Shown: positions 46,958-56,735 of the stretch, piece by piece | Numbering within the stretch: position 1 is the stretch's first letter | How the letters are laid out: every line of letters starts with the position of its first letter | NCBI RefSeq assembly: GCF_040548815.1 | Contig: NZ_JBEPSM010000004.1 | Span: 62,001 to 126,000 of the forward strand | Reading direction: 5' to 3' | From: Kaistia defluvii | Lineage (GTDB): Bacteria; Pseudomonadota; Alphaproteobacteria; Rhizobiales; Kaistiaceae | Length of the DNA: 64,000 nt | Program-made: the position numbers and the translations under genes | The notes under the pieces: model-generated | Told to the model about the DNA's origin: nothing | Seen by the model: the letters and a program-made list of their open reading frames with translations, nothing else | Database searches by the model: none

Positions 46958-47886
46958 AGCCAGATCGTCACCGTGAAGAGGCTGAGCAGGGTCGAAAGCG
47001 AAACCGCGCTGGCCGTGCTGGCGACGCCAGCCTTGTAGTGGTTGGCGAGCAGATAGGCGTTCACGCCGCAGGGCATTGCGGCGAAGACGACGGCGACGCC
47101 GGCCCAGACCGGCGGCATCGGCAGGACCTGGACCAGGCCGAGCACGATCAGCGGATGCACGATCAGCTTCAAAAAGCTGATGACCAGCGAGGCGTGGATG
47201 TCGCCGGCAAAGCCGTAGCGCCGCAGCGCGAGCCCCATCGAGATCAGCGCGCAGGGGACGGAGGAAGCGGCCAGCATCCGCACCACCTCGCCGGCCGGGC
47301 CCGTGGCATGGAGGCCGGCGACCTGGCCGATCGCGCCGGCATAGATGCCGAACAGGATCGGATTGCGCGCCAGCGCCTTCAGCAGCCGTGTCAGCGTGGC
47401 GCGCGAAATGCCGGATTCCGACCCTTCGGCGAACAGGGTGGCCGCCGTCGTCATCACCGGCAGATGGATCGCGATCAGCAGGAACAGCGGCACCGCGCCC
47501 TCATTGCCGAAGGCGTTGAGGATCACCGGCACGCCGACGAACACGGTATTGGACTGGCCCGAGGCAAAACCCTGCATCACCGCTTCGACATGCGCCCGGC
47601 CGAACACCCGCCGCGCGATCAGGAAGCCGATGCCGAAGACGATGAAGGCGCCGGTGAAATAGGCGATCCAGTAGCCCCAGGGCTGGCCGCCCTCCGGCAT
47701 CTTCGCTTCCGACAGCGTCTTGAAGATCAGTACCGGCACGGCGATGCCGAAGACATATTCCGACAGGCCGTCGGCGGCGCGGTCGCCCAGATGCTTGGTC
47801 CAGCCGGCGAGATAACCGACGAAGATCAGGCCGGCGATCGGCAGCACGATGAAGGCGATCTCGGCCAGCCGGCCGATGATCAGCAT
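46936..47886 (-). CDS. AEC (auxin efflux carrier) family transporter
   Basis: From ATG 47886 the 316-residue protein has about ten membrane helices in two five-helix halves, with GIAVPVLIFKTLSEA in the first and AASSVPCALISMGLALRRYG and VVFAAMPCGVNAYLLANHY in the second, typical AEC family pieces. It is probably an organic-acid or amino-acid derivative exporter in the inner membrane. The upstream ORF extension to 47994 is not part of the family. Confidence 0.9.
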   Translation of the reverse strand: MLIIGRLAEIAFIVLPIAGLIFVGYLAGWTKHLGDRAADGLSEYVFGIAVPVLIFKTLSEAKMPEGGQPWGYWIAYFTGAFIVFGIGFLIARRVFGRAHVEAVMQGFASGQSNTVFVGVPVILNAFGNEGAVPLFLLIAIHLPVMTTAATLFAEGSESGISRATLTRLLKALARNPILFGIYAGAIGQVAGLHATGPAGEVVRMLAASSVPCALISMGLALRRYGFAGDIHASLVISFLKLIVHPLIVLGLVQVLPMPPVWAGVAVVFAAMPCGVNAYLLANHYKAGVASTASAVSLSTLLSLFTVTIWLYVLGVG

Positions 47887-48099
47887 GCGCTTGACCCCGG
47901 CAGGGCAGACACGGGGAGGACGCAGCGGGACATGGAAACCACGATGTCGGTGGGGATATCCCTCGACAGTAGAAATCTCCGCCGGGGCGGTCAACCGCCA
48001 CCGCGCGCGAGCATGCTTCCGCTTGGCTCCTCCGCCTCGCCCTCTATAGTCCGCCCGTCACCCGAAAGCGGCGAACCGCCGCCAGCAGCAAGGAACAGC

Positions 48100-48933
48100 A
48101 TGACGGACGCCCGATCGATCCTCGTCACCGGCGCGTCGTCCGGCATCGGCCGCGACGCCGCCCTGACGCTGAAGGCAAGGGGCTGGCGCGTCTTCGCGAC
48201 GGCCCGCAAGCCGGAGGACCTCGCCGCCCTGGCCGAGGCCGGGCTGGAGGCGCTCTATCTCGACTATACCGACGAGGCCTCGATCCATGCCTGCGCCGAC
48301 GCCGTGCTGGCTACGACGGGCGGCAGGCTGGATGCGCTGTTCAACAATGGCGCCTATGGCCAGGTCGGCGCCATCGAGGATCTGACCACCGACGTGCTTC
48401 GCCGCCAGTTCGAAACCAACGTGCTCGGCTGGCACACGCTGACCCGCCGGATCGTGCCGGTGATGCGGGCGCAAGGGCATGGCCGCGTCATCCAGTGCTC
48501 GTCGATCCTCGGCTTCGTCGCCGGCAAATATCGCGGCGCCTATGTCGGCTCGAAATTCGCGCTCGAAGGGCTGACCGACTGCCTGCGGCTGGAGCTTGCC
48601 GGCTCCGGCATCCAGGTGGCGTTGATCGAGCCGGGTCCGATCGCCACCCGCTTCACCCAGAACGCGCTGGCGAACTTCCACGCCACCGTCGATGTCGACG
48701 CCTCGCTCCATCGCGAGGAATACCAGTCGCAGCTCGCGCGCATGCAGGGCACGCGCCGTCCCTCGCGCTTCAAGCTCGGGCCCGAGGCGGTCACCGCCGC
48801 CTTGCTGCATGCGCTGGAGAGCCCGCGTCCCCGGCTGCGCTACCGCGTGACCGTGCTAACCAAGGCGGCGGCCTTGATGAAGCGGCTTCTGCCGGCCCGC
48901 TTGATGGATGGACTGATCGCCCGCAACTCCTGA
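48100..48933 (+). CDS. Short-chain dehydrogenase/reductase (SDR)
   Basis: From ATG 48100 (GGAA upstream) the 277 residues show the NAD(P) fold with TGASSGIG (10-17), the NNGAYG variant of the NNAG motif, Ser in CSSILG and the YVGSK active-site pair. The long C-terminal part (KLGPEAVTAALLHALESPRPRLRYRV) belongs to a SDR subgroup active on larger ketones. A plus-strand frame of 882 codons that ends here is mostly antisense to the AEC gene; only the SDR part is a gene. Confidence 0.93.
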   Translation: MTDARSILVTGASSGIGRDAALTLKARGWRVFATARKPEDLAALAEAGLEALYLDYTDEASIHACADAVLATTGGRLDALFNNGAYGQVGAIEDLTTDVLRRQFETNVLGWHTLTRRIVPVMRAQGHGRVIQCSSILGFVAGKYRGAYVGSKFALEGLTDCLRLELAGSGIQVALIEPGPIATRFTQNALANFHATVDVDASLHREEYQSQLARMQGTRRPSRFKLGPEAVTAALLHALESPRPRLRYRVTVLTKAAALMKRLLPARLMDGLIARNS

Positions 48934-49007
48934 GCCGGAATTACCGCGCCCTGGAACCGGAGCGCCCGATGCGCGTAGAGTGGGCAGATGAAGCAGGGTG
49001 CGCCGCC

Positions 49008-49523
49008 ATGAGTTCCGTTTCCGCCGAATTTCGTTCCCCGCAGTTCTGGCTGTCGCCCGGCTCGCTGGTGCGGCTGGTCGTCAGCCTCGCCATCTGCTTC
49101 GCCGCCGCCGCGCTCGGCTCGTGGCTGACGCTTCCCAGCATCCCGACCTGGTATGCCGGCCTGACGAAGCCGTTCTTCAGCCCGCCGAACTGGGTCTTCG
49201 GCCCGGTCTGGACGGTGCTTTACGCGATGATGGCGATTGCCTTCTGGCGTGTGTGGACCCTCGGCCGCGGCACGGCGCTGCAGGTGGCCGTCCTCGCCTT
49301 CGCGGTCCAGTTGGCGCTGAATGTCGCCTGGTCGGGCGCCTTCTTCGCCCTGCACATGCCGTGGCTCGCCCTGATCGACATCGTCGCGCTGCTGCTGGCG
49401 ATCATCGCCACCATGGGCGCTTTCTCCCGGATCGACGGCCTCGCAAGCTGGCTGCTGGTGCCCTATCTCGCCTGGGTATCCTTTGCCACCGCGCTCAATG
49501 CCGCGATCTGGTGGCTCAATTGA
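49008..49523 (+). CDS. TspO/MBR family protein
   Basis: The 171-residue protein has five membrane helices and the family motifs WYAGLTKPFFSPPNWVFGPVWTVLYAMMAIAFW and LALNVAWSGAFFALHMPWLALIDIV. TspO proteins bind tetrapyrroles and other hydrophobic ligands and act in stress and porphyrin control. ATG 49008 is preferred; ATG 48969 would add 13 residues. Confidence 0.93.
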   Translation: MSSVSAEFRSPQFWLSPGSLVRLVVSLAICFAAAALGSWLTLPSIPTWYAGLTKPFFSPPNWVFGPVWTVLYAMMAIAFWRVWTLGRGTALQVAVLAFAVQLALNVAWSGAFFALHMPWLALIDIVALLLAIIATMGAFSRIDGLASWLLVPYLAWVSFATALNAAIWWLN

Positions 49524-49602
49524 GCGCAGGCAGCGGATATGGCGAGGCGGCAGGGATCGAGCGTATAAGGTCGGATCGCCCCGATTCCTGAAGCATGAGC
49601 CG

Positions 49603-49794
49603 ATGAACAGCTTTTTCCATTACCTGATCCCGATCGCGCTCGCCGCCGTGGCCATCGTGCTGCTGCTCGGGCTGTTCAACATGCTGCGCGGCGGGTCGCC
49701 GGAGCGCTCGCAGAAGCTGATGCGCATGCGCGTGATGCTGCAGTTCGCGGCGGTCGTCATCATGATGGCCGCGCTCTATTTTTCGGCCCGCTGA
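49603..49794 (+). CDS. Twin-transmembrane protein (HIG1-like)
   Basis: The 63 residues form two membrane helices (LIPIALAAVAIVLLLGLFNML and VMLQFAAVVIMMAALYF) joined by the basic loop RGGSPERSQKLMRMR. This pattern is found in HIG1-domain proteins linked to respiratory complexes in Alphaproteobacteria. It is followed by the adenosyltransferase gene 9 bp later. Confidence 0.88.
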   Translation: MNSFFHYLIPIALAAVAIVLLLGLFNMLRGGSPERSQKLMRMRVMLQFAAVVIMMAALYFSAR

Positions 49795-49803
49795 GGCATA
49801 TCG

Positions 49804-50376
49804 ATGGTCGCGCTCAACCGCATCTATACGAGATCAGGCGATGACGGCACCACGTCGCTTGTCACGGGCGAGCGCCGCGCCAAATCCGATCTCCGCGTCG
49901 AGAGCTACGGCACGGTCGACGAGACCAACGCCCAGGTCGGGGCGGCGCGTCTCTATGTCGGCGACGATCCGCTGGTCGATGCCATGCTGGCCCGCATCCA
50001 GAACGATCTCTTCGATCTCGGCGCCGATCTGTCGACGCCGGAAGCCGGCCTGAAGCCGGGCCGCGAGGCGCTGCGCATCATCGATGCGCAGACCGACCGG
50101 CTCGAAGCCGAGATCGACCTGCTGAATGCCGAGCTGAGCCCGCTGCGTTCATTCGTGCTGCCCGGCGGCTCGCCGGCGGCGGCGCATCTCCATATCGCCC
50201 GCACCGTGGCGCGCCGCGCCGAGCGGGTGATGGTCGACCTCGCCTCGCACGAAGCCGTCAACCCGGCCGCCATCCGCTATGTCAACCGACTGTCGGACTT
50301 CCTGTTCGTCGCTTCCCGTTACGTCAATGATCGCGGCGCCACGGATGTCCTGTGGGTGCCGGGCCAGAACCGCTGA
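49804..50376 (+). CDS. Cob(I)yrinic acid a,c-diamide adenosyltransferase, PduO type
   Basis: The 190-residue protein has the ATP-binding start RIYTRSGDDGTTSLVTGERR (6-25), then VESYGTVDETNAQVG, and RTVARRAERVMVDLASHEAVNP with RYVNRLSDFLFVASRYVN, the PduO/MMAB signatures. It transfers the adenosyl group of ATP to corrinoid cobalt to give coenzyme B12. It is in a row with the twin-membrane protein and rhomboid genes. Confidence 0.95.
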   Translation: MVALNRIYTRSGDDGTTSLVTGERRAKSDLRVESYGTVDETNAQVGAARLYVGDDPLVDAMLARIQNDLFDLGADLSTPEAGLKPGREALRIIDAQTDRLEAEIDLLNAELSPLRSFVLPGGSPAAAHLHIARTVARRAERVMVDLASHEAVNPAAIRYVNRLSDFLFVASRYVNDRGATDVLWVPGQNR

Positions 50377-50385
50377 GGAACGGGC

Positions 50386-51105
50386 ATGTTCGTCCCGTTC
50401 CACGACCAGAATCCGCTCCGCTACATCCGCTTCCCCTTGGTGACGCGCGGCCTCGTCGTGCTGAACTGCCTGATCTTCCTGATCTACCAGCGCGCCGGCA
50501 ATGCGGACGCCGAAGCGGCGTCCGTGATGGCCTTCGGGCTGATCCCCTCGACGCTGGCCGGCATCCATATCCGCACGCCCGGCCTCTACCACGCGCCGGA
50601 ATATCTGACCTTCATCACCTCGTCCTTCCTGCATGGCGACATCTGGCATCTCGCCGGCAACATGCTGTTCCTCTGGGTCTTCGGCGATAATGTCGAGGAT
50701 GCGATGGGGCATATCCGCTTCATCCTGTTCTATTTCCTCTGCGCGATCGGTGGCGGCCTGGCGCATGTCATGGTTGAGCCGGGGTCGGACATCGCGCTGA
50801 TCGGCGCGTCCGGATCGGTTGCCGGCGTGATCGCCGCCTACCTGGTCCTTCATCCCCGTGTGAAAATCTGGATCCTGCTGCTGTTCCGCGTGCCGATCCG
50901 GCTCCGCACCGTCTGGGTGCTCGGTTTCTGGATCCTGCTACAGGTCTATAATTTCGCCTTCGGGGCGCCGGGCGAGATCTCCTGGGCGGCCCATCTCGGC
51001 GGCCTGCTGATGGGCACGGTGCTGGTTCTGTTCTTCCGCCGGCCGGGCGTTCCGCTGCTGGCGCGGCAGGTGGACGAGGAAATGCCGATCGACCCGGTGA
51101 TTTGA
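50386..51105 (+). CDS. Rhomboid family intramembrane serine protease
   Basis: The 239-residue membrane protein carries the rhomboid dyad: Ser142 in IGASGSVAG and His203 in WAAHLGG, and FLHGDIWHLAGNMLFLWVFG with the L1-loop Asn. About six helices. It cleaves membrane-protein segments; targets unknown. It starts 9 bp after the adenosyltransferase gene. Confidence 0.93.
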   Translation: MFVPFHDQNPLRYIRFPLVTRGLVVLNCLIFLIYQRAGNADAEAASVMAFGLIPSTLAGIHIRTPGLYHAPEYLTFITSSFLHGDIWHLAGNMLFLWVFGDNVEDAMGHIRFILFYFLCAIGGGLAHVMVEPGSDIALIGASGSVAGVIAAYLVLHPRVKIWILLLFRVPIRLRTVWVLGFWILLQVYNFAFGAPGEISWAAHLGGLLMGTVLVLFFRRPGVPLLARQVDEEMPIDPVI

Positions 51106-51209
51106 CCGCTTCCAGGCTGCATCGCTTGCGTTGACTCAGGGAGAACCCGCCGGTACGGTCCCGCGCCAAACGCTCCGCAAATCGCTGCAGCGAAAGGATA
51201 ATCGTCGAG

Positions 51210-51959
51210 ATGAAGATCCTCGTGCCCGTCAAGCGGGTGGTCGACACCAACGTCAAGATCCGCGTCAAGGCGGACGGCACCGGCGTCGACCTCGCCAACG
51301 TGAAGATGTCGATGAATCCGTTCGACGAAATCGCCGTCGAAGAGGCGCTTCGCCTCAAGGAAGCCGGCAAGGCGACGGAAGTCGTCGTCGTCTCGATCGG
51401 TACCGACAAATCGGCGGAAACGCTGCGCACCGGCCTCGCCATGGGCGCCGACCGCGCCATCCTGGTCAAGACCGACGCGGCCAATGTCGAGCCGCTCGCC
51501 GTCGCCAAGCTGCTGAAGGCCGTGATCGCGAATGAGGCGCCGGGCCTGGTGATCCTCGGCAAGCAGGCGATCGACGACGATTCCAACCAGACCGGCCAGA
51601 TGCTGGCCGCCCTGCTCGGCTGGCCGCAGGCGACCTTCGCCTCGAAGGTCGTGCTCGGCGACGGCTCGGTCGACGTGACGCGCGAAGTCGATGGCGGCCT
51701 CGAGACGCTGCGGCTCAAGCTCCCGGCGATCGTCACCACCGATCTCCGCCTAAACGAGCCGCGCTACGCCTCGCTGCCCAACATCATGAAGGCGAAGAAG
51801 AAGCCGCTCGACGAGACCAGCCCGGAGACGCTCGGCGTCGACGCCAGCCCGCGCCTCACCGTTTTGAAGACGGTCGAGCCCGCGGGCCGCACGGCCGGCG
51901 TCAAGCTCGGCACGGTCGACGAACTCGTGGCGAAGCTCAAGCAGGCGGGAGTACTCTGA
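51210..51959 (+). CDS. etfB: Electron transfer flavoprotein subunit beta
   Basis: The 249 residues start [22 protein letters not shown] and contain [61 protein letters not shown] and the [18 protein letters not shown] loop that recognises dehydrogenases: EtfB. With EtfA it carries electrons from acyl-CoA dehydrogenases to ETF-ubiquinone oxidoreductase. etfA starts 1 bp after the stop. Confidence 0.97.
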   Translation: MKILVPVKRVVDTNVKIRVKADGTGVDLANVKMSMNPFDEIAVEEALRLKEAGKATEVVVVSIGTDKSAETLRTGLAMGADRAILVKTDAANVEPLAVAKLLKAVIANEAPGLVILGKQAIDDDSNQTGQMLAALLGWPQATFASKVVLGDGSVDVTREVDGGLETLRLKLPAIVTTDLRLNEPRYASLPNIMKAKKKPLDETSPETLGVDASPRLTVLKTVEPAGRTAGVKLGTVDELVAKLKQAGVL

Positions 51960-51960
51960 G

Positions 51961-52896
51961 ATGGCAACGCTGATCCTCGCGGAACATGACGACGCGCATC
52001 TGAACGAGGCGACCGCCAAGACGCTGACCGCCGCCCTGGCGCTCGGCCAGCCGGTGGACGTGCTCGTCGCCGGCCAGAATGCCAAGGCCGTGGCCGACGC
52101 GGCCGCCCAGCTTGCCGGCGTGCGCAGCGTGCTGCTCGCCGATGGCGAGAGCCTCGCCAATCGCCGCGCCGAGCCGCTCGCCGACCTTATCGTCTCGCTG
52201 GCCGGCAAGTATGACGCGATCGTCGTCCCGGGCACCTCGACCGGCAAGAACGTCGCGCCGCGCGTCGCCGCCCTGCTCGACGTGATGCAGATCTCGGAAA
52301 TTACCAAGGTCGTTTCGCCCGACACCTTCGAGCGTCCGATCTATGCCGGCAACGCCATCGAGACGGTGCAGTCGAGCGACAAGACGCGCGTCATCACCGT
52401 GCGCATCGCCGCCTTCCCGGCCGCGGCTGCGGGCGGCAACGCCCCGGTCGAGACGGTCGGAGCCCCCAGTGATACGGGCCTTTCCAGCTTCGTCGGCGCG
52501 GATCTCTCCGTCTCCGACCGGCCGGAACTCGCCTCCGCCAAGGTCATCGTCTCGGGCGGCCGCGCGCTCGGCTCGGCCGAAAAGTTCCAGGAAGTGATCG
52601 CTCCGCTCGCCGACCAGCTCAAGGCCGCCATCGGCGCCTCGCGCGCGGCGGTCGACGCCGGCTACGCCCCGAACGACTGGCAGGTCGGCCAGACGGGCAA
52701 GGTCGTCGCCCCGGATCTCTACATCGCCGTCGGCATTTCCGGCGCGATCCAGCATCTGGCCGGCATGAAGGACGCCAAGGTCATCGTCGCGATCAACAAG
52801 GACGGCGACGCGCCGATCTTCCAGGTCGCCGATTACGGCCTGGTCGATGATCTCTTCACCGTGGTTCCGGCCCTCACCAAGGCGCTCGCGAACTAA
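51961..52896 (+). CDS. etfA: Electron transfer flavoprotein subunit alpha
   Basis: The 311-residue protein has a C-terminal FAD-binding part with [80 protein letters not shown]: the EtfA signature. It forms the EtfAB dimer. A strong hairpin terminator follows, after which the 3-hydroxybutyryl-CoA dehydrogenase gene, acting in the same fatty-acid/polyhydroxybutyrate metabolism, begins. Confidence 0.97.
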   Translation: MATLILAEHDDAHLNEATAKTLTAALALGQPVDVLVAGQNAKAVADAAAQLAGVRSVLLADGESLANRRAEPLADLIVSLAGKYDAIVVPGTSTGKNVAPRVAALLDVMQISEITKVVSPDTFERPIYAGNAIETVQSSDKTRVITVRIAAFPAAAAGGNAPVETVGAPSDTGLSSFVGADLSVSDRPELASAKVIVSGGRALGSAEKFQEVIAPLADQLKAAIGASRAAVDAGYAPNDWQVGQTGKVVAPDLYIAVGISGAIQHLAGMKDAKVIVAINKDGDAPIFQVADYGLVDDLFTVVPALTKALAN

Positions 52897-52926
52897 GCCT
52901 TTACCAACGCCGGTTGACAATCTCGA

Positions 52927-52975
52927 CGGCCGTGCTTCGACTGACCTCCGGTCATCGAGCACGGCCGAACTTTTT
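52927..52975 (+). terminator. Rho-independent terminator after etfBA
   Basis: CGGCCGTGC (52927-52935), TCGA and TGACC pair with GGTCA, TCGA and GCACGGCCG (52959-52967) around a 3-nt loop, a long stem with two single-base bulges. It is followed by AAC and five T. Confidence 0.9.
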
Positions 52976-53019
52976 CGAGCAAGATTTCGGATTCTGGAAG
53001 ACAAAGGAGCCCTTGGGGC

Positions 53020-53901
53020 ATGAGCACCGCGATTAAGACGATCGGCGTCATCGGAGCCGGTCAGATGGGCAATGGTATCGCCCATGTGAGCGCGCTTGCC
53101 GGCTACGAGGTCTTCATCCACGACCTCGCCGAGGAGCGCGTCCGCAAGGGTCTTGCCACCATCGACGGCAATCTCTCGCGCCAGGTCCATTCGGGCCGCA
53201 TCACCGAGGAAGACCGCAAGGCGGCGCTCGCCCGCGTCAAGCCGGCCTTCGGGGTCGACGATCTCGGCGATTGCGACCTCGTCATCGAGGCGGCGACCGA
53301 GGACGAGTCGGTCAAGCGCAAGATCTTCGCCGGCGTCTGCCCGGCGCTGAAGCCCGGGGCGATGCTGGCCACCAACACCTCCTCGATCTCGATCACCCGC
53401 CTCGCCTCGGCGAGCGACCGGCCCGAACGCTTCATCGGCATCCATTTCATGAACCCCGTCCCCGTGATGCAGCTGGTCGAGCTGATTCGCGGCATCGCCA
53501 CCGGCGACGAGACCTTCGAGGCGGCCAAGGGCTACGTCGCCAAGCTCGGCAAGACCTCGACCGTCTCGGAGGATTTTCCGGGCTTCATCGTCAACCGCAT
53601 CCTGCTGCCGATGATCAACGAGGCGATCTACGTCCTCTATGAAGGCGTCGGTTCGGTCGACGCCATCGACACCGCGATGAAGCTCGGCGCCAACCACCCG
53701 ATGGGACCGCTGCAGCTCGCCGATTTCATCGGCCTCGACACCTGCCTGTCGATCATGCAGGTGCTGTATGAGGGGCTGGCGGATTCGAAGTACCGCCCCT
53801 GCCCGCTGCTGGTGAAATATGTCGAGGCCGGCTGGCTCGGCCGCAAGACCAACCGCGGCTTCTACGACTACCGCGGCGAGCACCCGGTCCCCACGCGCTA
53901 A
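53020..53901 (+). CDS. 3-hydroxybutyryl-CoA dehydrogenase
   Basis: The 293 residues have a Rossmann start [54 protein letters not shown] with the catalytic His, and [19 protein letters not shown] and [20 protein letters not shown]: the hydroxyacyl-CoA dehydrogenase family of hbd/paaH-type single-domain enzymes. NAD(P)-dependent conversion of 3-hydroxybutyryl-CoA and acetoacetyl-CoA. Follows etfBA, with which it is functionally linked. Confidence 0.95.
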   Translation: MSTAIKTIGVIGAGQMGNGIAHVSALAGYEVFIHDLAEERVRKGLATIDGNLSRQVHSGRITEEDRKAALARVKPAFGVDDLGDCDLVIEAATEDESVKRKIFAGVCPALKPGAMLATNTSSISITRLASASDRPERFIGIHFMNPVPVMQLVELIRGIATGDETFEAAKGYVAKLGKTSTVSEDFPGFIVNRILLPMINEAIYVLYEGVGSVDAIDTAMKLGANHPMGPLQLADFIGLDTCLSIMQVLYEGLADSKYRPCPLLVKYVEAGWLGRKTNRGFYDYRGEHPVPTR

Positions 53902-53920
53902 TCCCATCGATCCGGCAAGA

Positions 53921-54060
53921 AAGCCCCTCACCCCACCCTCTCCCGCAGGCGGGCGAGGGCTTTTCGGCCGGCATGGTGCGCAGGCAGCGGATCTTCGGGA
54001 CGACCGGGCTCGCCGAGCCCCCTCTCCCGCGCGCGGGAGAGGGCTGGGGTGAGGGTCTTT
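53921..54060. repeat. Intergenic inverted repeat (CCCTCACCCCA family)
   Basis: CCCTCACCCCA with CTCTCCCGCAGGCGGG at the left and CTCTCCCGCGCGCGGGAGAG with TGGGGTGAGGG at the right form an inverted unit between convergent genes. A related unit is at 62143-62283. These are typical dispersed rhizobial intergenic palindromes. Confidence 0.75.
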
Positions 54061-54069
54061 TGTCCCGCT

Positions 54070-54732
54070 TCAAATGCTCTTGCTCGCCGCGCCGATCAGC
54101 GCCTTGGCGTCTTCCGAATCCCATTCGGCCGGGCCGGACATCACGCCGAGCGCGCAGCCCTCGCCGTCGATCAGCACCGTCGTCGGCAGGCCGACGGCCA
54201 TGCCCTTGCCCTTCAGGCCGGTGAAGATGCCGGTGGTCGGGTCGCCGTAAAAGGCGAGCGACTTGACGCCGATCTCCTCCAGGAACTTCTTCGGCTTGGC
54301 CGGGTCCTGTGTGTCGATCGAGACGGCGACGACGGAAAAGTCCTTGCCCTCATGTGCGGCGTCGAGGCGGTCGAGCGCCGGCATTTCCTGCCGGCACGGC
54401 GCGCACCAGGTCGCCCAGAGGTTCAGCAGGACCGTCTGCCCCTTGAAATCGGCGATGCTCTTCTTGTCGCCATTCGCGGTCTGGAAGGAGAGTTCGGACA
54501 GCCGCGCGGGCTCGGTGGCGACGCGGAACGCGGCGACATCGCCCTTCGCGAGCGGGGCCAGCAGGCCGGCCGCCTCGATCGACGGCGCGCAGTCGACGCC
54601 GGCAAGCGCATCAGCCCCGTTGCCTTTCCCCGTCTCGGTCACGTATACCGCCGCAACTCCGACTGCGATGCCTGCGATCGCGGCCAGGCCGAGTATCGGC
54701 CAGCGTCGCGATATCCCGCGCGTCTCATTCAT
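54070..54732 (-). CDS. TlpA-like periplasmic thiol:disulfide oxidoreductase
   Basis: The 220-residue protein has an N-terminal membrane anchor ([21 protein letters not shown]) and a thioredoxin-like domain with [20 protein letters not shown] (WCAPC at 109-113) and the cis-Pro [10 protein letters not shown]. TlpA proteins reduce disulfides in the periplasm, for example in cytochrome-oxidase copper assembly. Divergent from argH, 35 bp away. Confidence 0.92.
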   Translation of the reverse strand: MNETRGISRRWPILGLAAIAGIAVGVAAVYVTETGKGNGADALAGVDCAPSIEAAGLLAPLAKGDVAAFRVATEPARLSELSFQTANGDKKSIADFKGQTVLLNLWATWCAPCRQEMPALDRLDAAHEGKDFSVVAVSIDTQDPAKPKKFLEEIGVKSLAFYGDPTTGIFTGLKGKGMAVGLPTTVLIDGEGCALGVMSGPAEWDSEDAKALIGAASKSI

Positions 54733-54767
54733 TCCGTCCTGCCTCCAAGGCCTCCGAGAGAGGGTAT

Positions 54768-56162
54768 ATGAGCAATTCGATGTGGGGTGGCCGCTTCTCC
54801 GAAGGTCCGGCCGCCATCATGGAAGAGATCAACGCGTCGATTGGTTTCGACCAGAAGCTCTACCGTCAGGACATTGCCGGCTCGAAGGCGCATGCCGCCA
54901 TGCTCGCCCGCCAGGGAATTATCGCGGCGGACGATGCCGAAAAGATCGCGGCAGGTCTAGACGCCATCCTGCGCGAAATCGAAGCGGGCGAGTTCAAGTT
55001 TTCGCGTGCGCTCGAGGACATCCACCTCAACATCGAATCGCGCCTGAAGGAACTGATCGGCGACGCGGCCGGACGGCTGCACACCGCCCGCTCGCGCAAC
55101 GACCAGGTGGCGACCGATTTCAAGCTCTGGGTCCGCGACACCATCGACGCCGTCGACCTGGCGCTGCGCAACCTGCAGAGCGCGCTCGCAGACAAGGCGT
55201 TCGAGCATGCCGGCCAGGTGATGCCGGGCTTTACCCATCTCCAGAGCGCCCAGCCGGTGACCTTCGGCCACCACATGCTCGCCTATGTCGAGATGATCGG
55301 CCGCGACCGGGGCCGCTTTCAGGATGCGCGCAGGCGGCTGAACGAAAACCCGCTCGGCGCCGCGGCGCTCGCTGGCACCTCGTTCCCGATCGACCGCTTC
55401 CAGACCTCGGCGTCGCTGGGCTTCGACCGGCCGACGGCGAATTCACTCGACAGCGTCTCCGACCGCGACTTCGTCATCGAGGCGTTGGCGGCCGCCAGCC
55501 TCTGCGCGATCCATCTGTCGCGCTTCGCCGAAGAGATCGTCATCTGGTCGTCGGCGCAGTTCCGTTTCATCAAGCTTTCCGACAAGTTCACGACCGGCTC
55601 GTCGATCATGCCGCAGAAGCGCAACCCGGACGCCGCCGAACTGGTGCGCGCCAAGACGGGCCGCATCATCGGCGCCCAGACGGCGCTGCAGATCGTCATG
55701 AAAGGTCTTCCGCTCGCCTATCAGAAGGATATGCAGGAAGACAAGGAACAGGCCTTCGACGCCTTCGAGAGCCTGGAACTGGCGATCGCCGCCACCACCG
55801 GCATGGTGCTCGACATGGAGCCGGAAGCCGCAACCCTGAAGAAGGCGGCGGGCTCCGGCTTCGCGACCGCGACGGACCTCGCCGACTGGCTGGTGCGCGA
55901 ACTCAACATGCCGTTCCGCGACGCCCACCACGTCACCGGCCGCATCGTGGCGATCGCCTCCGAGCGCGGCGTCGATCTGACCAAGGTGACACTGGACGAG
56001 ATGCAGGCCGTGCATCCCGCCATCACCGAGGCGGTCTATTCAGTGCTGACGGTCGACAAGTCGGTGCGCAGCCGCACCAGCTATGGCGGCACCTCGCCGA
56101 AGAATGTCCGCTCCCAGGCCAAGCGCTGGCAGCGGGCGCTGGCGCGCGAGGCGAAGGCCTAG
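54768..56162 (+). CDS. argH: Argininosuccinate lyase
   Basis: The 464-residue protein contains [74 protein letters not shown] and the fumarase/aspartase signature [22 protein letters not shown] with the catalytic Ser in the flexible loop. Length fits ArgH. It splits argininosuccinate into arginine and fumarate, the last step of arginine synthesis. Confidence 0.98.
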   Translation: MSNSMWGGRFSEGPAAIMEEINASIGFDQKLYRQDIAGSKAHAAMLARQGIIAADDAEKIAAGLDAILREIEAGEFKFSRALEDIHLNIESRLKELIGDAAGRLHTARSRNDQVATDFKLWVRDTIDAVDLALRNLQSALADKAFEHAGQVMPGFTHLQSAQPVTFGHHMLAYVEMIGRDRGRFQDARRRLNENPLGAAALAGTSFPIDRFQTSASLGFDRPTANSLDSVSDRDFVIEALAAASLCAIHLSRFAEEIVIWSSAQFRFIKLSDKFTTGSSIMPQKRNPDAAELVRAKTGRIIGAQTALQIVMKGLPLAYQKDMQEDKEQAFDAFESLELAIAATTGMVLDMEPEAATLKKAAGSGFATATDLADWLVRELNMPFRDAHHVTGRIVAIASERGVDLTKVTLDEMQAVHPAITEAVYSVLTVDKSVRSRTSYGGTSPKNVRSQAKRWQRALAREAKA

Positions 56163-56209
56163 CGCGTTTTCGAGCGAAGCGGTGACCGGTTCGCGACGAG
56201 AAGACGCGA
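56162..56209. repeat. Rhizobial GCGTTTTCGAGCGAAG intergenic repeat
   Basis: GCGCGTTTTCGAGCGAAG at the left, CCGGTTCGCG in the centre and GAAGACGCG at the right form a long inverted unit of a type abundant between rhizobial genes. It directly follows the argH stop and could serve as a transcription end. Confidence 0.6.
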
Positions 56210-56354
56210 GCCGACAAGGCGCTGGGACCTTTCGCCATTGCGGGGAAAGGCCCTAGACAAGACCGGCGAAATCCGCCGAACATTGGCAATGACGGGGCGG
56301 CGCGATCGGATAAGATGCGCCGCCGGATCGACAAGCCCTTCAGGAGAAGCCGCC

Positions 56355-56552
56355 TTGGCCCTTGCTGCCCGAATCCTCCTTTTGTCCGCCGCCATGGCGC
56401 TTGCCGGTTGCGGCGTGAAGGGTGCTCCCGAGCCGCCGCCCGGCGGTCCGCAGGCGCTCTCCGCCCAGCAGACCGGCCCGGACGGCAAGAAGGTCGACGT
56501 CTCGAAACCGGCCAAGCCCGACCGGTCGCTGTTTATCGACAAGCTGCTCTGA
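56355..56552 (+). CDS. lptM: LptM-like small lipoprotein
   Basis: TTG 56355 is taken as the start because AGGAGAAG lies 6 nt upstream; the upstream ATG frames have no site. The 65 residues have a lipoprotein signal ending LAGC (Cys19), then GVKGAPEPPPG, the LptM (YifL) core that helps assemble the LPS translocon LptDE, and a polar tail ending SLFIDKLL. It lies between argH and lysA, the usual order in Rhizobiales. Confidence 0.85.
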   Translation: MALAARILLLSAAMALAGCGVKGAPEPPPGGPQALSAQQTGPDGKKVDVSKPAKPDRSLFIDKLL

Positions 56553-56580
56553 GCCTGCCCGGCGGGGTCGAGGGGCTTTT

Positions 56581-56701
56581 CACCTCTCCCTGAGGGAGAG
56601 GTCGGACCGAAGGTCCGGGTGAGGGTTTACGCCCTTTCCGGATGGTTCCCTAACCCCTCACCCGCCGGCTACGCCGTCGACCTCTCCCTCAGGGAGAGGT
56701 G
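56581..56701. repeat. Second copy of the CTCTCCCT palindromic repeat
   Basis: The 121-bp unit has the same ends as 43682-43803 (CACCTCTCCCTGAGGGAG at the left and its inverse at the right) and the same GTTTA centre. It separates lptM from lysA. Confidence 0.85.
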
Positions 56702-56735
56702 AAGACCGCGCCCCCTTACGACGATTGACCCTGCC

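Noticed and set aside
46285..48933. An 882-codon plus-strand ORF
   Set aside because: It runs over gluQ in another frame and antisense to the AEC gene. Only its last part from 48100 is a gene (SDR).
51937..53931. A 664-codon minus-strand ORF
   Set aside because: It is antisense to etfA and the 3-hydroxybutyryl-CoA dehydrogenase gene; the translation is low-complexity Asp/Arg/Gly and typical of a high-GC shadow frame.
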